The notes under the pieces are model-generated. The model was not told the DNA's origin. It ran no database searches and saw nothing but the letters and a program-made list of their open reading frames with translations. From positions 1,202,901 through 1,266,900 of the forward strand of contig NC_079972.1 of NCBI RefSeq assembly GCF_029852145.1: a stretch of DNA of 64,000 bases. Reading direction: 5' to 3'. Origin of the DNA: Microplitis mediator. Lineage: Eukaryota > Arthropoda > Insecta > Hymenoptera > Braconidae. Positions 10,751 to 21,790 of the stretch are shown here, one piece after another. Both the position numbers and the translations under genes were made by a program. How positions within the stretch are numbered: position 1 is the stretch's first letter; each line of letters begins with the position of its first letter.

Positions 10751-11943
10751 CCCGGGTCGAAAAATTTGATCTGATTTTAGTCTAACTGGACTGTATTTGG
10801 ACTACTTGGTCTGTTATTGAACTTCTGTAAAAATTTTAATCTGTTTTTGATCTACCCGGACCGAAAACTTTAATCTGATTTTAATCTAATTGGACTATTT
10901 GATCTGTTTTTGGTCTTTTACAAAAATTTTTAACTGTTTTCAACCTGGTGTTTTAAAAAACAATTGCGTACGGGCAGACGAAACTAGATTAATTCTTGAA
11001 CTCATAAAATTTTTATTTATGGGCAATATTTATAAAAAAAAAATTAAGTTACAGAATTGATTATATTTTGTTTACTATTTATTTAGTATCTTTTATTTAA
11101 AAAAGTCGGCAGTTAATGAAAATTTGACAGCTTAATTTTTAATTGTCTTGACTGAATATTTATAGCATTGATTCAAAGTGATAAAACAACTCTTAAAATG
11201 TCAAGAAATTTTTCTTACTTACTGTATAAAACCGAAAATATTTTGGCATTCGAAAACATCAAAATTCTTGTGCCGCGGAGAAAAATGTTGGCTCGAAACC
11301 TACCAATTTTTATTATGCTGTCGACCAAACTTGAAACAGTAAGTAAAGTATCCAAAAAATTACTATGCTCTTATAAAAAATTATTATGCTACATCAAAAT
11401 TATTGTAATGTATGAAAGTAATTGATATTAAAGCTTATTGATAAGTTTCTCGCGCGTTGTAAGTATTGTGATGCAGCATAATAATTTTTTATAAGAGCAC
11501 AATAATTTTTTGGATGCTTCACTTCCTGTTTCAAGTTTGGTCGTCAGCATTGTAAAAATTGGTAGGCTTCGAGCCAACATTTTTCTCTGTGTGACATCTT
11601 ATTATGGAAGCGCATTAGCATATTTCAAATACCAAGAAAATTAAAATAAATTAATAAATCTAGATTATTATTATTTATATTTATAAAAAGTCCTGTATTT
11701 GCCCTTAAAAACAATTGAACACAGATCAATAATTATAATTAAAAAGTATGTTTTTTGTCTAAACCCGATTTAAAACTAAATATTATACGAAATTAAGTCT
11801 GATATTGGCCTGGATAACGACTAGTGCGGACAAAAACAGATTAAATTCCTATATAAAATAAATACGATTTATAAACTTGAATTAAAGAAAAAATATTTAA
11901 ATTTATCATTTATTTTAAAACAGATCTAATTTTTTGACCCGGG
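10751..11943 (-). mobile_element. CCCGGGTC-ended element, copy 1
   Basis: About 1.2 kb with inverted ends CCCGGGTCGAAAAATTTGATC and ATTTTTTGACCCGGG. Internal landmarks shared with 13517-14670 and 34706-35903 (opposite orientation) are the GGTCGACAGCATAATAAAAA block, an ATAATTTTTTATAAGAGCA block and repeats of ACAGACT/AGTCTGTTTT. ORFs differ between copies and look spurious, so it is probably non-autonomous. Confidence 0.75.
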
Positions 11944-12008
11944 TAATTTTTCCGTGACTATCGGTCGAGTTTTTAACATAAATTTTTTGTTAATTTTAAA
12001 GTAACCCT

Positions 12009-12552
12009 ACTGTAAAAAGAGCGGTATTACCAATGGACTCATCTTCACACCGCGCGGTGTTAAGATGAAGTAACACCGGTGTAGGCGGTGAAATTTAGTA
12101 GTGTTAAAATATCGGAGTAAAAAAAATCCCACGTATAGAAATTAAAAAAAAAAACGTATTACATATAACAAAATATAAAAATTTAATGAATATTATTATC
12201 TGGACGTAATTTAAATTTTCCTATGTATTTTTCAAAATGATTATTTATGTCGTACGTAATTTATTTGAAAATTACAAAATTTCGCGCCCACCATTTCAAT
12301 CACCAATAATTTAATTGATCAATGAAATCACTGTTTAACTGTAGTGATCGAGTAAGTAAAAATATTCACAAAATAAAATGTTTTCAACACTGAAAAATAT
12401 TTTAACACTGGGAAATTTTTTTAACATCGGTAAAGAATATTTACAACGGTGGCGGTGTTACTTTAATACACCGCTTTCAGTATTGAAATTTAACATCGAA
12501 CATTTTAACACCTACACCGCCTGGACTTATCCCGGTCTTTTTTTAACAGTGT
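12009..12552. mobile_element. MITE with ACTGTAAAAAGAGCGG ends
   Basis: Left end ACTGTAAAAAGAGCGGT, right end an inverted, mismatched version (CCGGTCTTTTTTTAACAGT). The subterminal DNA is packed with ACACCG/CGGTGT motifs. Related material lies at 20573-20785 and, more distantly, at 33778-33935, 37010-37135 and 50222-50360. No ORF. Confidence 0.65.
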
Positions 12553-13269
12553 CTTAATAAATGTTAGTAATTTAGATTTTTGTTCAATAGTACTTCCAAA
12601 GTATTTAATAGTAGATCAATTAAAAATTTTTATGTAACACAATAAAATTTTATTTATCACAAAAAATTTAACACAGACCATTCTTTAATCACATATTCTA
12701 TTTTTTATTATGAAGGAGGAATGTAATACTTGTTTAAAGTTATATACTTCCAAGCATTCGTAGAGTAATTAATTCTGCCTGACATTAATATTAAGGTGCG
12801 GTATACTTTCAATTATCTTATGTCTCCATATACTGATAGTGATATCTATTAGTATTTTAATTAATTAGTTATCGAAGTTACGTAACTAATTTTGCATAAA
12901 CTTTTTTTTGTTTAGCACGTGCTACTTTGTACAAACTAAATTCTAATGCCTTTCAGTTTTGTTTTATTAATTTATTTATTTATTTTAGTCAATATCATTT
13001 TCATAACTCTGGCAATAATGAAAAAATCATAAATAATCGTTATAATTTAAAAAAAAAAATGCGATTAACTTTTTTTTAATAATGCGTGTAAAACATTAAA
13101 TACATTTGATAATTAAAACAATATAGATTTATCTACAAATAGTTTTCGCTGGGTCTTTTTTTATTAATTAAGACTTTACTTGCTATCTCTGTAAATCCAA
13201 GTGTGCTACAGGTATACTAAAAATGATTACAAGGTCAATACGAATATGTATGAACAATTCGCAGACTTA
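12553..13269. other. No gene recognised
   Basis: AT-rich DNA without a supported ORF, RNA or repeat boundary. Confidence 0.4.
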
Positions 13270-13420
13270 AAAGAGTATAAAAGGCGACTGCAATGCTTGA
13301 GAAAAACAGAGAAAAACAGGGAGGGAGAGAGATAATGCATTTCAAGAACGCGCACTTCAATTTTCATATCAATATTAAGTGTGACAGTAAGAAAAAAATC
13401 TCACCGGAATAATCCAAGGT
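13270..13420 (+). promoter_or_regulatory. Possible TATA promoter and short first exon
   Basis: TATAAAAGG at 13276-13284 is followed by about 130 bases of more balanced composition without a long ORF, then a strong splice donor (CCAAG then GTAAATA, donor at about 13418). This is the layout of an insect promoter with a non-coding first exon. No second exon is apparent; a CCCGGGTC element follows at 13517. It could be chance or a promoter fragment left by a lost gene. Confidence 0.3.
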
Positions 13421-13516
13421 AAATATACTTATAAATTAATACCATGAACTAAGCGCATGAGCCAGAGTGGTAATTATTTATAAAACAATCTGGAATCCGG
13501 TTGACTCTGCGGGCCA

Positions 13517-14670
13517 CCCGGGTCAAAAAATTAGATCTGTTTTAAAATAAATGATAAATTTAAATATTTTTCCTTTAATTCAAAATTATAAATCGTATTT
13601 ATTTTATATAAGAATTTAATCTGTTTTTGCCCGTACTATTCCTTATCCAGGCTAATATCAGACTTATTTTCGTATGATATTTAGTCTGTTTTCAATCGGG
13701 TTTAGACAAAAAACAGACTTTTTAATTATAATTATTGGTCTGTGTTCAATTGTTTTTAAGGACAAATACAGGACTTTTTATAAATATACATAATAATAAT
13801 AATAATCTAGATTTATTTATTTATTTTAATTTTCTTGGTATTTAAAACATGCTAATGCGCTTCCATAATAAGATGTCACACAGAGAAAATGTTGGCTCGA
13901 AACCTACCAATTTTTACAATGCTGTCGACTAAACTTGAAACAGGAAGTAAAGCATCCAAAAAATTATCGTGCTCTTACAAAAATGATTATACTGTATCAC
14001 ATTACTTATTACGCGCGAGAAACTTATCGATGAGCTTCAATATCAATTACTTCCATACATTATAATAATTTTGATGCAGCATTATAATTTTTTATAAGAG
14101 CATAGTAATTTTTTGGATACTTTACTTTCTGTTTCAAGTTTGGTCGACAGCATAATAAAAATTGGTAGATTTTGAGCCAACATTTTTCTCCGTAGCACAA
14201 GAATTTTGATGTTTTCTTATGCCAAAATATTTTCAATTTTATCCAGTAAATAAGAGAAAATTCTTGACATTTTAAGAGTTGTTTTATCACTTTTATTCAA
14301 TGATATAAATATTCAATGAAGACAACTAAAAAATTAAGCTGTCAAATTTTCATTAACTGCCAACATTTTTAAACAAAAGATAGTAAATAGATAGTAAATA
14401 AAACATAATCAATTCTGCAACTAAATATTTCTTCATAAATATTGCCCATAAATAAAAATTTAAAAGTCCATGATTTAATCTAGTTTTGTCCTTGTAAATT
14501 TTCAGAACTAAAATTTTTTAAAGTTCACGAATTAATCTAATTTAGTCTGCTCGTAACGCGTTTGTTTTTTAAAGTAGCAGGTCGAAAATAGCTTAAAATT
14601 TTCATAAAAGTTCAAAATCAGATCAAATCGTCCAGTTAGACTAAAATCAGATCAAATTTTTCGACCCGGG
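13517..14670 (+). mobile_element. CCCGGGTC-ended element, copy 2
   Basis: Inverted relative to copy 1. Ends are CCCGGGTCAAAAAATTAG and AAATTTTTCGACCCGGG. It inserted right after a GACTCTGCGGGCCA end of the dispersed family, whose continuation is not visible on the other side. Internal order matches 34706-35903 closely. Non-coding. Confidence 0.75.
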
Positions 14671-14952
14671 TTTTTCGATATTTTTCTTTCTTATAAAGTA
14701 ATTGTTATTAATAATAATTATTATGTAATAAGGTTCGTCGCTAAAAAAAATCTTTTGAAATGAAAGAAATGATGGGAAACCGAAGAATCGCTCATTATGC
14801 GATTTTTGTCGAAAACGATAAATTCAAAGCTTCGGATCACTAAGAAAGAAAAATCACAGCGATTTGAAATTTTCAGGGTTTTTTCGGAACACTTTGAGGT
14901 TGGAAAGAAACCGACGGTAACCTTCGATTATTCGTTATATCCAAAGTAATGG
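14671..14952. repeat. Dispersed repeat segment shared with 53.4 kb
   Basis: Motifs GAAGAATCGCTCATTATG, AGCTTCGGA and ACTTTGAGGTTGGAAAG recur inverted in the centre of the foldback at 52755-54155 (about 53330-53540). No coding signal. Confidence 0.5.
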
Positions 14953-15661
14953 GGGAGCCTGGGGCACGAAGGACCCCTTAAGCCGGTTTTTTTCTTATCG
15001 TGGCTTTTAACCATCAAATTCGTTTATTTTCCGTCTATTTCGGAAGAATCAGTCGAAATTTTGCAAAAAATCGGAAAAAAAATTTTTTTCTTTTGCACGA
15101 AGGCCTCTTCCCAAAAAAATTATAAAAAAAAATTTTTTTTATTTTCTGTAAATTTACGACCTCTACAATGTTTTTATCATATTTTAGGTGAATATGTGAT
15201 ATATGGGGTAAAATGGACCACTCGAAAAAAAAAATTGTAACGAAAAAATTATTATTTTTTTCATTTTTCGTCAAGTTGTGACCTTTATAATGTTTTTATT
15301 ATATTTTAAGCCAATATGTGATATGTAGGGTAAAATGGACAACTTAAAAAAAAGTTGTAACGAAAAAATTAACTTTACGGGAAATAAAAAAAAAATAATT
15401 TTATCGTTACAATTTTCTTTTCGAGTGGTTTATTTTGCCCCACATATCACCTATTCTCCTAAAATATAATAAAAACATCATAAATGTCATAACTTGACGG
15501 AAAATGAAAAAAAAAATTTTTTCGAGTGGCCCATTTTACCTCACATATCACATATTGGCCTATAATATGATAAAAATATAGTAGAGGTCATTACTTGACG
15601 GAAAATAGAATAAAAATTTTTTACCTAATTTTTGAGGGGGGCCTTCGTGCCCCAGGCTCCC
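14953..15661. mobile_element. Foldback element with GGGAGCCTGGGGCACGAAGG ends
   Basis: Left end GGGAGCCTGGGGCACGAAGG and right end CCTTCGTGCCCCAGGCTCCC are perfect inverts. The interior is an extended imperfect palindrome containing four related units around CCATTTTACC / CACATATCAC / AATATG. No ORF. A degenerate relative of the end (GGGGCACGACGGCCC) occurs at about 50946. Confidence 0.75.
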
Positions 15662-15719
15662 TTACCAAGATTTCCAAACATCCTTAAATATTCCAATTTT
15701 TACCTGTTTTTTAAACAAC

Positions 15720-16440
15720 AGCTCTTCGAGCTCGAAAATCCTCTTGCATGCAATTTTTTTTATGGGCTTTTCAAGCTTTAACAAGTTACGTTCTATGCTG
15801 AAGTTTGAAAATTTAAGAATCGAAAATCATTAATGAAGAACGGTTTTTAAATTTTAATTACCGATTATGTTAAATAAAATAAATGTATTGAGGCAGAAAT
15901 CATTGTCAGTGATCAAAATCCAGATCACTAAGTATAGAATCATTACGTACGTACGTACGTATGTAAATACCTGTATCTTTTGAACGGATGAACCGATTTT
16001 GAACTTTAAGGTGTCATTCGACGCGGCTTGTCAATATCTTGAAGCAGTAAGAAAATTGAGCTTGATCGGTAGGGCTTGTTCAGAGATATTCCAAAAATAA
16101 AATTTTTTCAAAAGTGTTTTTTTCGGATAACTTTTAATGTGCTCGATGGATTGATTCCAAAATAGACTGGGCTCTAGAGCTTTATAAGCCGCGTCGAATG
16201 CCACCTCAACCATCAAAATCGGTTCATTCGTTCAAGAGAAACCGTTGTCGAAAGAATTAAAAAAAATTTATTTTTTTATTTTTTTTGAAATATCTCAAAA
16301 ACGACTCGATAAATCGAATTCAAAATTCGATCGGTTGATTCGTTTGAGAGATATCGTCGGAGAAAAAATGGGAAAAAACTATTTTTCTCGAAAAGAACGG
16401 CATACAAAAGTTTTTTCGAGCTCGAAGAGCTTTTTCATTT
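15720..16440 (+). repeat. Partial copy of GCGGGCCAGCCCC-family repeat
   Basis: Contains the GAGCTCGAAAA block, the AATCATTAATGAA block, a (GTAC)n-like run near 15951-15965 and two copies of the segment around GACGCGGCTT, here in inverted relation. Matches pieces of 47920-49173. No coding potential; the ORF on the opposite strand is repeat translation. Confidence 0.55.
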
Positions 16441-16514
16441 TCAGATAAATATTTGGAACTATTTTCGATGGAAAATTACTATAATTTAACAGACAATCAC
16501 TTGATAATATTGAA

Positions 16515-16786
16515 ATGGAAGACTTATTACATAAATTTGAGTTTCGAAACCCATTCGATGGATTGACGAATTTAAATCAACAAATCGATGCATTAAAATT
16601 AATACAGTAAATATGCAGAGCTTCAAGAAACATCACTTGGTTACAGAATGGAGAACGTATTTGATCGAAAAACGCACATATGCCAGAATTGAGATGACCG
16701 AAAGTTTTCTAAAGTTAGATATGCCAAATTTGGCTGTTATTACACTGAGAGAAAAGTGCATGGCTATGGTAACTAGAAAGGGATAA
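16515..16786 (+). pseudogene. Broken small ORF pair, product unknown
   Basis: An ATG ORF of 31 codons (16515-16610) stops and is followed two bases later by a 57-residue ATG ORF (16613-16786) in another frame. The second reads as ordinary mixed protein (EWRTYLIEKRTYARIEMTES, then LAVITLREKC) rather than translated AT-rich repeat. A frameshift or a small intron could join them. I do not recognise the family. It sits between a repeat fragment and a pogo-like MITE. Confidence 0.3.
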
Positions 16787-16834
16787 GAATGAAAAAATAG
16801 TCATCTTAATTAATATTTCTAGTTTCTTGAACTA

Positions 16835-17590
16835 CAGTGCAACCTTGATATAACGAAACTTAAGAGAAATAGAAATTATTCGTTATATCGAGTTATTCGT
16901 AATAGTAAGGTTTGTTATATAGAGGTTATATTAAACTCGATTCATTAGAACTAGGTAAACAAATTTCCACTAATAAATAACAACTCATTTAAATCAAAAC
17001 ACAGAATTATTCATTTGAAAACATTTAAATCAGTTTCTGGGCAAAATAGAAATCGTTATCAATGGATAAGCATAGAATATAAACATAGAATGTAAGCGTA
17101 GGAAATTAACCACATGATTAAGGAATAATAATAGCTTAATCTTCATTTTTCGTTTCTTTACTCGAAAAAAAGTCTTAAATTGTTGTCTGCTTGCTGTTTT
17201 TAAGCCATTGCTACGTTAAAACTACTAACAATTACAAACAGCAGTGTTTACATTAAATTTCATCAAACAGCAATGAGTGTCTTATAAAGAATTAAACGTG
17301 TCAGCACTCGTTAAGACATTAGTTATTGTGGAATTAAGTGGGGATTATTTGTAAGATACCTTATGCAGAGGTTAAAAGCTGGAAAATTCGTTATATAAAG
17401 GTCAATAATAGTTTCTATCTATATTCTGCAATGATTTAACTTTCATTATAGTGAGGTTGTTTGAAAAATATATTCGTAATGTAAAGGTATATTTCACATA
17501 GACCCTTATGGGCAGTTCTGGGGGATTTTGAAAAATTCGTTGAATCGAGGAATTCGTTATATTGAGGTTCGTTAAATTAAGGTTACATTG
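16835..17590. mobile_element. pogo/Tigger-like MITE
   Basis: Starts CAGTGCAACCTTGATATAACG just after TA and ends GGTTACATTG just before TA. The interior repeats TTCGTTATATNGAGGTT in both orientations. Known from the family: pogo-group Tc1/mariner ends are CAGT-n-ACCTCGATATAACGAA with a TA target. The length (756 bp) and lack of ORF indicate a non-autonomous derivative. Confidence 0.75.
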
Positions 17591-18599
17591 TATATCATAG
17601 TGCCCAAAACTATTTGAAAGTATTAGTTTTAACTAAGCATTTGTTTTGTTGTGGTAACTATTTAATATTATTCCTCAGAACTTATACTTCAGCAGAATCA
17701 CAAATGTTTCAGCAATTGTACGATTATAATTTCATTAAGGATTTTTCTTCATTATTTTTTTGTAATAAGAATACCATTTTTTACTTAGTTACGTTCGCTA
17801 TTGTCATTGGTCATTGAACTATAACACAGCTTAAACAACTATAATATCATCATACATTTTACAACTATTTATTAGTTATCTGAACTGAGGGTAATAGTGG
17901 AGGCTTCATTGAACTATGTTTTTCATAGTTCAAAAAACCAGTTTTTTCTCTCAGTGATAGTATGGTCGTTGTCATTTTCTAAGTTAGATATATCTTTGGA
18001 ATTCCTGGCTGGTACCGAATAATATTTTAATAGCATAAGTAAACTTAAGAGCCACAATCGGTAGAGTAGCATAGTAGTTAAAGCGTCGGTCTTTCGTGCG
18101 TGGAGTCTTGGGTTCATACAAAAACGGAATCCCATAAAAGCGGTCCTTGAAAAGTTTCGCGTTTTTCCTTGAATTAAAAATTTCTAATTCAATCGAAAAT
18201 TCAATTATTAGTATATCTGATGATGATTTTCGCGCAAAAATAATTTTAAACCCTAAAAAAAAGCTTTTTTTGTTTTTAATTTAGTTAAACAAAATTATGT
18301 GGTCATTACGGTCATACATTATCATATATTGCCGATTTCTATGCATAAGCATTTTTCACAGATAGATTACAGTTATTCGTTGCAAGTTCGGCTCCGAATT
18401 TGTGTCGAATTCGGCTTTCCTAATTATGCAGAGTTCCAGACGTGCGTTATTTTTGTGATGCGAGCCTTATGCGGTTGCCTCATTTGGCGCGAACTCGGAA
18501 GTCGACGTACCTAATTCGGAACTAACAAAAAACAGTCTGGAATTTCTAATCAGGGATATTTGAGCTCAACCCTTGTAAGAAAAAAAATATTGACAACGG
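17591..18599. other. No gene; weak tRNA-like stretch
   Basis: 18061-18125 (plus) has TAGCATAGTAGTTAAAGCG and GGGTTCATAC at tRNA-like spacing, but no convincing cloverleaf. About 18380-18530 is a small inverted repeat around GTTCGGCTCCGAATT and AATTCGGAAC. Otherwise unremarkable. Confidence 0.35.
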
Positions 18600-19290
18600 G
18601 GCCGGTTTTGGCACAATACTGGGCTACCGAGGCTCGGCCTCCCAAGGTTGGTCCAAGATCTGACCAACGTTCAAATGACGAGCCTCGGTTCGCCAGTCTT
18701 GGCCCACGAATCAGCCATTACTCAAGTGACAAGCCTTGGTTTGCCAGTCTTGGGCCAAGATCCAGCCAATACTTAAGTGACAAGCCTTGGTTTGTTAGTC
18801 TTGGGACAAGGTTCAGCCAATATTCAAGTAACAAGCCCTGGTTTACCAGTCTAAATAACAAATAGTACCTAAAAACCTCGGACTTCTGTGAATAGCGTAA
18901 CAGCCTGGTGGATAAGACGCTTGTCTAGCAGCCATGAAAGACCGGGTTCGAGACCCAGCAAATGCAAAAAAAAAATTAGTTTCATCGATCCACCTGATTT
19001 CTCTGTGTACAAATTTATTTCCATATGTTACCATCACGCACATGTCTACTAATATTTTTTTTTCTTAAATTTATTTTTAATAAGCATAGGTGCTTATTTA
19101 GCAACAGTCTTGGCGCAATACTGGCTCTCGATATTGGGCCAATACTAAGATGCAGTCTTGGCACAACACTGTCACTCAAGCTTCGCTCGGTGTTCATTTC
19201 GATGCTTAGACAGGCTTAGGCCAAGCATGGATTTCGAACTTTCCCCAGAGTTAATAAGTCTTGCGCCAAGCCTCGGCCAAACTTGGGCCT
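18600..19290. repeat. TTGGCC inverted-block element with tRNA-like core, copy 2
   Basis: The left block (about 18600-18855) consists of repeats of CCAGTCTTGGGCCAAGA plus CAAGTGACAAGCC. The right block (about 19105-19290) carries the inverted style TTGGCACAACACTGNCACTCA. The core holds a tRNA-like sequence. Same architecture as 5226-5990. Confidence 0.65.
18893..18965 (+). ncRNA. tRNA-like sequence in TTGGCC element, copy 2
   Basis: A-box-like TAGCGTAACAGCCTGGTGG and an intact B-box arm GGGTTCGAGACCC (18944-18956), followed closely by a run of A. The T arm is perfect; the acceptor stem is not. Suggests a tRNA-derived Pol III core, SINE-like. Confidence 0.5.
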
Positions 19291-19332
19291 ATTGTTTTTT
19301 CCTATAAGGGAAAGAGCAAAATAAATTTAGAT

Positions 19333-19593
19333 ACACTGAGAAAACAAAACTCTTTTCAGGTACAGAAATGTTTGTATTGTGCCGAGTAAATATTTGTTTA
19401 ATCTTAGTAAAAATGTACTCCAACCAAGTATATTTTCTTAAAGTAACTATAGAAATTCTGAAATCAATCAAATATTACTCGATTGAAGTATACATTTACT
19501 ATGATTAAGCATATTATTTGTTTGTATAGTACCGAGTAAATATTTGTTTAATGAAGTATTTATTCTTGGGAAAAGTTTTTTTTTTTTCAGTGT
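19333..19593. mobile_element. MITE with ACACTGAGAAAACAAAACT ends
   Basis: Left ACACTGAGAAAACAAAACTC and right TTTTTTTTCAGTGT are inverted. Internally GCCGAGTAAATATTTGTTTAA occurs twice in direct orientation plus an inverted ACTCGATTGAAGTATA segment. No ORF. Confidence 0.6.
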
Positions 19594-20111
19594 AACATGA
19601 AATTTACTGTTGGCAAATATTCTTCGAGATACAATTTTTCGTTGCTCTCTAAATTAAAAATAAGTGGAAGTAGTGAATAGTTTACTATTTTATAATGAAA
19701 CGTATACCACTAATTCTAAAAATAGGAATGTTTTGCAAGTATTAATTATAGTGAATGTTCACTCATTCATTTTTACAGAGTCAGGAAATGAAATTTAATT
19801 TGTAACAAGCAATAAATTATTTAGTCGAATCAGTTGTTTGAGACAAAGAAGTTACAGCGATCAGCAATACCAAATATTTATTCAATTCACAACAATATCC
19901 TTAAGTTTCAATAATATATTCATACATTGCTATGCTATTAATCATTATATGGTTTTAATGAACGATACTGTCAAAGAAACTGATAATAATTTATACGTTA
20001 TTAACAAATGATTATGCGATTGTCAACAAGTATGCTTTTCCGGTAATAAGTCATTTATTTAAATTCTATGAAAATTATTAACAGAATAACCGTTTGCACA
20101 CTGAGAGAAAA
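19594..20111. other. No gene recognised
   Basis: AT-rich sequence with no supported feature. Confidence 0.4.
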
Positions 20112-20473
20112 TTAGGTAATCGGAAAAAATAGACCCGGAAAAAATAGCCCCGGAAAAAATAGACCGGAAAAAATAGACCCGGAAAAAATAGATCCGGAAA
20201 AAATAGACCCGGAAAAAATAGACCCGGAAAAAATAGCCCCGGAAAAAATAGACCCGGATCAAATAGGCTTGGAAAATCAATTTTTCAACTGTTTAACGAT
20301 CTTTTTAATTTTTTCCGTGGAAAAAAGGTATTCCAAGGGGGTCCAGGGGTAAAGCCCCGGTGGGGGTTGGGGGGCGAAGCCCCCCAGATGAAAATAAAAC
20401 TTTTTATTATTTTGTGAACGCAACAGCATGAACTACCCTATATTTTCCGGGGCCATTTTTTCGGATTACCTAA
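20112..20473. mobile_element. Element of GGAAAAAATAGACCC tandem repeats
   Basis: Inverted ends TTAGGTAATCGGAAAAAAT (left) and ATTTTTTCGGATTACCTAA (right). The left half is about ten units of a 14-15-bp repeat GGAAAAAATAGACCC. The right half holds the GCGAAGC hairpin repeat (20369-20385). The minus-strand ORF through the tandem array (YFFRV repeats) is an artefact of the unit length. Confidence 0.7.
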
Positions 20474-20572
20474 TCTACCATTATCTAACTTTTGGAGGAT
20501 GGATTTTTAATTAAAAAAAAAAAAAAAAAACAAAAACAAAAAATCACGGATCTATTATTATTATTATTACAC

Positions 20573-20952
20573 TGTAAAAAGAGCGGTGTTAAAAATGGAC
20601 TCATTTTAACTCCGCCCGGTGTTAAAATAAAATTACACCGGTGTTGAAAATACCGGTGTTAAATCGGGGTAGCCGGTGTAAAAGCGGAGTAAAATCGGTG
20701 TAAAAGCGTGGTAACCGGTGTAAAAACGGAGTAATATCGGTGTAAAAGCGGGGTAAACTGCGTCCGCTTGGAGTATTAACTTTAAAGATTATATGTATGT
20801 GGTTGTCTTTATTACTTTTATTTTTTCCGGGTCTATTTTTTCCGAGTCTATTTTTTCCGGGGCTATTTTTTCCGGGTCTATTTTTTCCGGATCTATTTTT
20901 TCCGGTCTATTTTTCCCGGGTCTATTTTTTCCGAGTCTATTTTTTCCGGGAT
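20573..20952. repeat. ACACCG-rich MITE fragment and inverted tandem array
   Basis: 20573-20785 starts ACTGTAAAAAGAGCGGTG like the MITE at 12009 and is full of CGGTGTAAAA units. 20819-20952 is a second GGAAAAAATAGACCC array in the opposite orientation to that at 20121-20270. The two arrays could be the arms of one larger element with later insertions between them. Confidence 0.6.
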
Positions 20953-21509
20953 CCAGAAAATTATGGTAACCATCCCCAATACGTTTATGAAATATCAACT
21001 TGTAATGCTATGGAAATAATTATTACTTGAAATCATGGGATATATGCCCATAATTTCTGGGATAAGCTGCCATATTTGCCTGACGTAGGGATCGAACGCG
21101 GTCCTTACTGTTTCTTCACACCCTGACCAAGTACGTTGACAGCTCAGCCGCAATGACGATTAGAAATTCTGAATTTGTGGCAAGTATACAGGTAGGATAC
21201 AAGATCAATGGCATTATGTAACGTGAACTAAAAATTACAATCTCAAACAGTAATTTTATCTCCCGGAGTAGCAATTTATCTTTCCAACATTCTAAAATGT
21301 ACACTGCCTACGTAGAATTACATTGAAGATTTAATATTTATCAACTACGAAACAAAAATTACGACTACTGTACTAACTTTTAATAATTCTAATAACAATT
21401 TATACTTTTTGTAAGATTGAACTATTTTTATATGAATAAGAAAATATTGATTTGTTCCAAGCGAAAATTCAACAAAGCTTTAAAGTAAATGTTACAGTTA
21501 ACTTGAATT
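20953..21509. other. No gene; tRNA-like stretch on the minus strand
   Basis: 21076-21157 read on the minus strand has GCGGCTGAGCTGTCAACG and CGTTCGATCCC, about 40 bases apart, resembling A and B boxes. No full cloverleaf found. Rest unremarkable. Confidence 0.35.
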
Positions 21510-21790
21510 TTCTACATGGAGAAAATTAAAAACTGTATTTGTTATGCTAAATTTTTTATTCTAATCATCTAGACTGACTGGAACGTTTTTCAGTGCAAAA
21601 ATAGTTAGTATTATAATTTTTTTTATATAGTTGACAATTATTTGATGATAACTTCTGCAATAAATTTCGTAACAGTTACTATCAGGATGGTACAGTTACC
21701 ATCAGGATGATAACAGTCACTATCAGGATGTTAATATTTACTATCAGGATGATAATATTTACTATCAAGGGTGGTAATTAATGTTATTAA
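21510..21790. repeat. MITE left half with (ACTATCAGGATGATAAT)n
   Basis: Matches 7840-7985 and then carries about five units of CTATCAGGATGNTAA. The right half of the same family appears at 23455-23668. Confidence 0.6.

Noticed and set aside
11168..11425. ORFs in the CCCGGGTC elements (also 14060-14290)
   Set aside because: They lie on different strands and frames relative to the element and are not conserved among its four copies.
20059..20280. ORF with YFFRV repeats
   Set aside because: Translation of a 14-15-bp tandem repeat; frame and product change with each unit-length variant.
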